NCBI GenBank assembly: GCA_021464245.1
Contig: JADCRB010000013.1
Location: 999,424 to 1,063,423, forward strand
Direction of reading: 5' to 3'
Origin: Carallia brachiata
Taxonomy: Eukaryota > Streptophyta > Magnoliopsida > Malpighiales > Rhizophoraceae
Length of the DNA: 64,000 nt
Part shown: one piece after another, positions 60,146-64,000 of the stretch
How positions within the stretch are numbered: the stretch's first letter is position 1
Layout of the letters: every line of letters starts with the position of its first letter
Made by a program: the position numbers and the translations under genes
The notes under the pieces: generated by a model
Database searches by the model: none
Told to the model about the DNA's origin: nothing
Seen by the model: only the letters and a program-made list of their open reading frames with translations

Positions 60146-63093
60146 GGATCCTACTATTTTGGCTGCAGAAACTCCCTGTAAGTGTGCACTATAACCATGC
60201 CAGTTCTTTATTTTTTTTTTTTTTTTTTGGTTATTGTAGTTTGGCTGGTCTTTATTTGTAGCCAAAGATTCCATGTCCCGGCCATATTTTCAGGAGAAAA
60301 TTGTTTGCATGCCATTAAACTAATGATAAGGCCAAAATTTACAACGACAAGGACTGTGAAGTGAATTTATGCGTTGTCTAACTGTTCTTTCTTGCAGTCA
60401 ATGTTAAGGAGTAGAGGCCTTGTATGAGCTTTTTAAAAAGTTGAGCAGTTCAATCATTGATGATGGCTAATTCATAAGGTAAGGGTATTAGGTATTATTT
60501 CAATAATGCTTCATGTCCGAACCGTTTGCTTCCAATAATTTGATAATAATTCTAGTCATTCAACTAATGTTAACATTTGAACGTTTACACTTTCTTCTGA
60601 TCAGGAGGAATTTCAGCTTGCACTCTTCAGAAACAAAAATAGGATAAATCTGTTTGCGGACAGGGTATTAGCTTTTACCATGTTTTCATGATAATTTTTT
60701 GAGACTCTCGCTAGTATTTTCTCAACTCTAATGGCTATGAGGCTGCAAACTTTTAATCTCCCTTTGTTAGTGAAATATGCAGTGTCATCTCCTTTCTTTC
60801 TGTAGGAAATTATATTTGGACTCTTTGGACTTGATTTGTTTAGGCACGGCATTAGGCTAGAGTGTTGGGTTTAATGATGAGTTTTATGTTGGATCCATCT
60901 TTCATCAAAATGGCCAAAGTCATTTGGTTATTTTCTTCATTTGATTTAAATGCCCTTTAATTTCTTCTTCTCCCACCGATGTGGCAATTCTTGTCTTCCA
61001 ACACCCCCAAGCACAACTCCCCAGCACAACTGAAGTTGAGTTTTTTGAGTCCAGTTGTCACTTGCTTAAACTTCAATTGGTATGGGCCCGATTTCTTTGA
61101 CTCTGTGGTGGGCCTGACCTTTTAGGCTTGACCTTTTAGTCATTCATTGGTCTTATGATCTTCTTTTCGGCTTGTTAGAGTACTGGTGGGCTCTGATACA
61201 GAGTAGGAAATTATATTTGGGTTCCTTGAATCTGATTTACTTGGACTTGGCATAAAATTGCAGTGTTGGATTAATGATGAGTTTCATATTGAATCTATTT
61301 TTACCAAAATGGCCTAAATCATTTGATCAATTTCTCTATTTGATTTAAATGCCCTTTAATCTCTTTTTCTCCCACCGATGTGGGAATCTTGCCTTCCAAC
61401 GCTTTCTATTTGTATCCGTATGGTTTGCATTGGTAGATTTTCCAACGCTTTCTAATTGTATCCGTATGGTTTGCATTGGTAGATTTTCGATAGTTTTGAT
61501 ATCAAGTGCAATGGAGTAATTGAGTTTGGTGAGTTCGTTCGGTCTTTGGGTATCTTTCATCCAAATGTTCCTGTGGAATCCAAGATTGCATGTAAGCTTA
61601 ATTTTCTAAGAAATAAAATAATTTCACATTCTACATACAAGTAAATGCAAAAGACTTCCTTTGTCTTTTTTTTTTTTTTTTTTGAATTGTTTCATATGCA
61701 CCATAAAACTAAAACTTAGTGCAAGCAACTATCTTCCATCCCAATGAATATTTTGTTGTTCACTAAATGGGCTGGTATATATCCTTCTTTTTGCAGTTGC
61801 TTTCAAATTATATGATCTCAGACAAACTGGATTTATTGAAAGAGAGGAGGTGATCACCCCAAAATCGTTTCTGTCAAGTCCTCCATGTTTAGTTGTTACT
61901 TTAACACTCCGTGCTGATATCTTCAATTGCAAAGTTGAATAGTTGTTTATGTTCTTAGTTTTTTCTTAGCTAAGAACCATACTAAACATGTCAACATTTT
62001 GGCAAATCCAGAAACGCTTTATCTTGGTAATTTATGCCATCAGAAGTTTATAACCCATATCAGCTATTGTGCATAATTGTATATTTGGCTAATCTTCATA
62101 TAATTTTCAATTACCTAATAGTTGAAGGAGATGGTGCTGGCGCTTCTAAACGAGTCAGATCTGGTACTGTCAGATAATGAAGTTGAAACGATTGTTGATA
62201 AGGTATACATTGGACTCCGCATTTTGATTATGTCGTGTTGATTATGTATCCGCATCCCAGAAGTGAGACTTGTTGTGAGTAGAGACGACCAATTGCTATA
62301 AATTATGAACAAATCTCTAGAGTGATTGTTTACTCGGCCACTACTTTTTTGTTTTTAAATTAGAAATTTCAGTTGGCTTAAACAAATGTTTTCTGCAGAC
62401 ATTTAGTGATGCCGATGCAAAAGGTGACGGAAAAATTGATATGGAGGAATGGAAGGAATTTGTGTCGAGGAATCCTTCTCTCATGAAGAACATGACTCTA
62501 CCATACTTAAAGTGAGTATCGAATTCCTCTCACAGTTTCTACCTCAGATAATGCGGTCAAAGTGCAAAAAATGGAATCATCATTCGCCATTTGCGTTAAA
62601 CACTTGATTAACAATATTGGTGTCCAATGCCCCAAATATTTTGATTACTATTTGGTGATAAAAGGCATTTTCTTGTATACCCTTCAATTTTTTTTTTTTG
62701 AAGAGAAGAAAAAGATGCTTGGCCAATATGGAGGTCATCGTATATGTATCCCGAGATCACGAGTTACTTGTTATCGTCGTCATTTAATCTCTCTTACAGA
62801 AAGAAACCATCACTCAAATATTATTAGATCTGAGTGGGCCTATTTCATTTCTGACCTCGGTATTAATAAGTTTTAAATCAATTAGCGCGAAAGCACAAAT
62901 CATAATCGTAGTTAATAACTAAGCTAAAATTTTGAATTGTAGAAATAGAGATCAATTTATTTCTTACATTATTCGTAGTTAGTATCTATTACCCGAATAG
63001 CATCCAACATGCCATCTCCTTTGCTGCAGGGATATAACCTTGGCATTCCCAAGCTTCAGGGTGACTTCTGAAGAATCTGATTCAATAATATAA
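60099..63093 (+). CDS. CBL4: CBL4/SOS3-like calcineurin B-like calcium sensor, frame-disrupted in exon 2
   Basis: CBL proteins bind calcium and recruit CIPK kinases to membranes; CBL4 (SOS3) acts with SOS2 in salt tolerance. Exons: 60099-60177, 60398-60478, 60605-60664, 61483-61591, 61797-61849, 62122-62202, 62399-62511, 63030-63093, about 213 residues. The start MGCFRSK has Gly2 for myristoylation and Cys3 for acylation. Visible are [20 protein letters not shown] in EF1, loops at about 80-91 ([12 protein letters not shown]), 117-128 ([12 protein letters not shown]) and 161-172 ([12 protein letters not shown]), and the FPSF motif (199-202) that CIPKs phosphorylate. The wording is closer to CBL4 than CBL1 or CBL3. 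Exon 2 lacks one G near 60411, creating a TAG at 60412-60414, and one T near 60468; adding both restores [14 protein letters not shown] and DDGLIHKE. Intron 3 holds an LTR element. Confidence 0.9.
60801..61401 (-). mobile_element. TRIM-like LTR retrotransposon in CBL4 intron 3
   Basis: Two direct repeats of about 200 bp (60801-61003 and 61202-61401, roughly 80 percent alike by eye) enclose about 198 bp. On the minus strand each repeat begins TGTTGGAAG (the right copy with its first base changed), and the left copy ends CCTACA. Just inside the minus-strand 5' LTR is TGTATCAGAGCC (61200-61189), close to the initiator-Met tRNA primer site. Just before the 3' LTR is a purine tract GCTTGGGGG. The 5-bp word CTTTC flanks the element at 60796-60800 and 61402-61406. 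There is no coding capacity, so it is a miniature, non-autonomous element. Confidence 0.85.
61394..61485 (+). repeat. 46-bp tandem duplication covering the exon 4 splice acceptor of CBL4
   Basis: The segment starting TTCCAACGCTTTCT is present twice, at 61394-61439 and 61440-61485, with essentially one change. It contains the last bases of the LTR element, its CTTTC target duplication and the acceptor GCATTGGTAG, so a complete second acceptor now lies at 61436, 46 bp ahead of the one used by exon 4 (61482). Use of the first site would shift the frame. Confidence 0.9.
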
Positions 63094-63104
63094 ACTTGAA
63101 GACA

Positions 63105-63252
63105 GAGCTCGGGTAATAACCCGAGTGTTTGGAGAATGTTGTTCCAACTAGCCAAGCGGGGATTCGAAAACCCATTTGGTAGCTCAGAATCCCTCACCTC
63201 TACTGTTTAAAAGAGTTTTCCTACCTATTACGCTAGCTGGAAAAAAAAAAAA
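63105..63252 (+). mobile_element. Poly(A) SINE-like retroposon at the CBL4 stop codon
   Basis: A 148-bp insert ending in an A run is flanked by AAACTTGAAGACA at 63092-63104 and 63253-63265. The left copy includes the last two bases of the CBL4 TAA stop. Inside are TAGCCAAGCGG and GGATTCGAAAACCC, which resemble pol III A and B boxes but lie unusually close together. It leaves the coding sequence intact and becomes part of the 3'UTR. Confidence 0.75.
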
Positions 63253-63265
63253 AAACTTGAAGACA

Positions 63266-63887
63266 TATCAAAATAGTTAACGATCCCGCCTTTGTTTTAT
63301 GGGTGTGCTGCTAGATTTTGCTTCACTTCATGCCTATCGTCCCTTGCAAGAACAACTGTATAGTTTGGATTCAAGTCATTTTAGTCTAGTTACATTTGAA
63401 TTATTACCATATTTTTACATATTGAGTTTGTCCCCTCTGAAAAATTTTTCTGGGTCCGTCCCTGGTCAATCCCATATGTCCTAGATGTGTGGAGCGCGCG
63501 GAAAGTATTGCTCACGCTCTTCTACAATCCCCAGAAGGTTTTTGAGTTCTCTTGGTCTTCGGATTAGAGAGATGTGTTATGTGGATTTCTTTGATTGGTT
63601 CAATTCCTTGCATAGGAGCAAGAGAACGAAACTACCCGGATAAAGTGGAGGAAAAGAGCCACACTCATATGTGTTGCCAACATCGAACAAACAACCTAGG
63701 AACAAACAATAGGAGACAAGGAAATTAGAGACAAAGAAGAAACAGAGAGTAAAAACATAAACTAGCCGAAATCCTAGAAAATAGATAAAGCTGATCCTAA
63801 ATAAGCTAAGTCAGCGAAAAGTAAAAACAACACAAAACAAAAGAACGCAAACAATAATAAAAACGAGAAGAAAAGAATTGGGGAAAA
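63266..63887. other. CBL4 3' flank and transposon-derived DNA
   Basis: Probable remainder of the CBL4 3' region, followed by GC-richer sequence leading into the minus-strand ORF at the window edge. CTGGGTCCGTCCCTG at 63450-63464 reads CAGGGACGGACCCAG on the other strand, a common end sequence of plant hAT-like elements. The partner end was not found in the window. Confidence 0.35.
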
Positions 63888-64000
63888 TCAAGGAGGAGGT
63901 AGCCGAGTAGCGAAATTATCCATAAGCTGACGAAATTGGTGCTCCTGTGTCTCCATAATCTGGCGCAATAACTGTCCATGTTCCTCCACCTGGCGCTCAA
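63888..64000 (-). CDS. C-terminal end of a transposon-encoded protein (partial)
   Basis: The minus strand is open from the window edge to a stop at 63888-63890, reading ERQVEEHGQLLRQIMETQEH and then QFRQLMDNFATRLPPP. The Gln/Glu-rich coiled coil with a Pro-rich end is typical of the C-terminus of plant transposase-like or gag-like proteins. Only about 37 residues are in the window, so the exact family cannot be given. Confidence 0.4.
   Translation of the reverse strand, partial: ERQVEEHGQLLRQIMETQEHQFRQLMDNFATRLPPP

Noticed and set aside
62562..62876. 104-codon plus-strand frame in the last CBL4 intron
   Set aside because: It has a T-run-encoded Phe stretch and no conserved motif; the flanking exons splice cleanly over it.
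1..64000. CRISPR arrays, bacterial operons, intact tRNA or rRNA genes
   Set aside because: No regularly spaced conserved repeats with unique spacers, no operon-like gene packing, and no complete tRNA or rRNA signature were seen. The tRNA-like words belong to SINE-like inserts.

Overview
This is nuclear DNA of a flowering plant, most likely a eudicot. It is strongly AT-rich, the genes have many short GT-AG introns, and the recognisable proteins (DMS3, a plant mitochondrial CLPX, a SINAT-type RING ligase, a PPR protein of the EMB1796 type, a CBL calcium sensor) are plant-specific or plant-like. I cannot fix the species from the sequence alone.

Layout: 1-10.4 kb is AT-rich intergenic DNA with a hAT-type MITE at 3.2-3.7 kb and no gene I can support. 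11.3-15.1 kb (+) is DMS3, a component of RNA-directed DNA methylation. 15.7-18.0 kb (-) is a decayed gene for mitochondrial ribosomal protein L9, with a poly(A) retroposon in its last exon. 18.0-21.5 kb holds a 47-bp minisatellite and a 3 x 92-bp satellite. 21.6-28.8 kb (+) is mitochondrial CLPX in 15 exons. 30.7-34.4 kb (+) is a SINAT3-like ubiquitin ligase. 38.2-40.2 kb (-) is an intronless PPR gene. 40.2-56.4 kb is gene-poor, with a MULE-like foldback element, a degenerate pectinesterase with a tandemly duplicated exon, an HMGB pseudogene on the opposite strand inside it, and a second hAT MITE. 56.4-63.1 kb (+) is a CBL4/SOS3-like gene that carries a hAT-type element in its 5'UTR intron, a 601-bp TRIM-like LTR element in intron 3, and a poly(A) retroposon starting at its stop codon. 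The right edge holds the C-terminal end of a transposon-like ORF.

The genes do not form one pathway. As I recall, DMS3 and EMB1796 are neighbours in Arabidopsis (At3g49250/At3g49240) and CLPX, SINAT5 and a pectinesterase are neighbours (At5g53350/60/70), so the window looks like a conserved block.

The most striking global feature is that four well-conserved genes (CLPX, SINAT3, PPR, CBL4) are broken by nine single-base deletions. Every one lies in a homopolymer run, and adding one base restores the conserved protein each time. This looks more like homopolymer under-calling in the assembly than gene death. The L9 gene is different: its lesions (a stop codon, a 2-bp insertion, a GC donor and a retroposon with a 13-bp target duplication) look biological. 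I found no undescribed multi-gene system. The best material is the layered transposon history of CBL4, a possible in-frame cassette exon in DMS3, and the retroposon insertions with readable target duplications.
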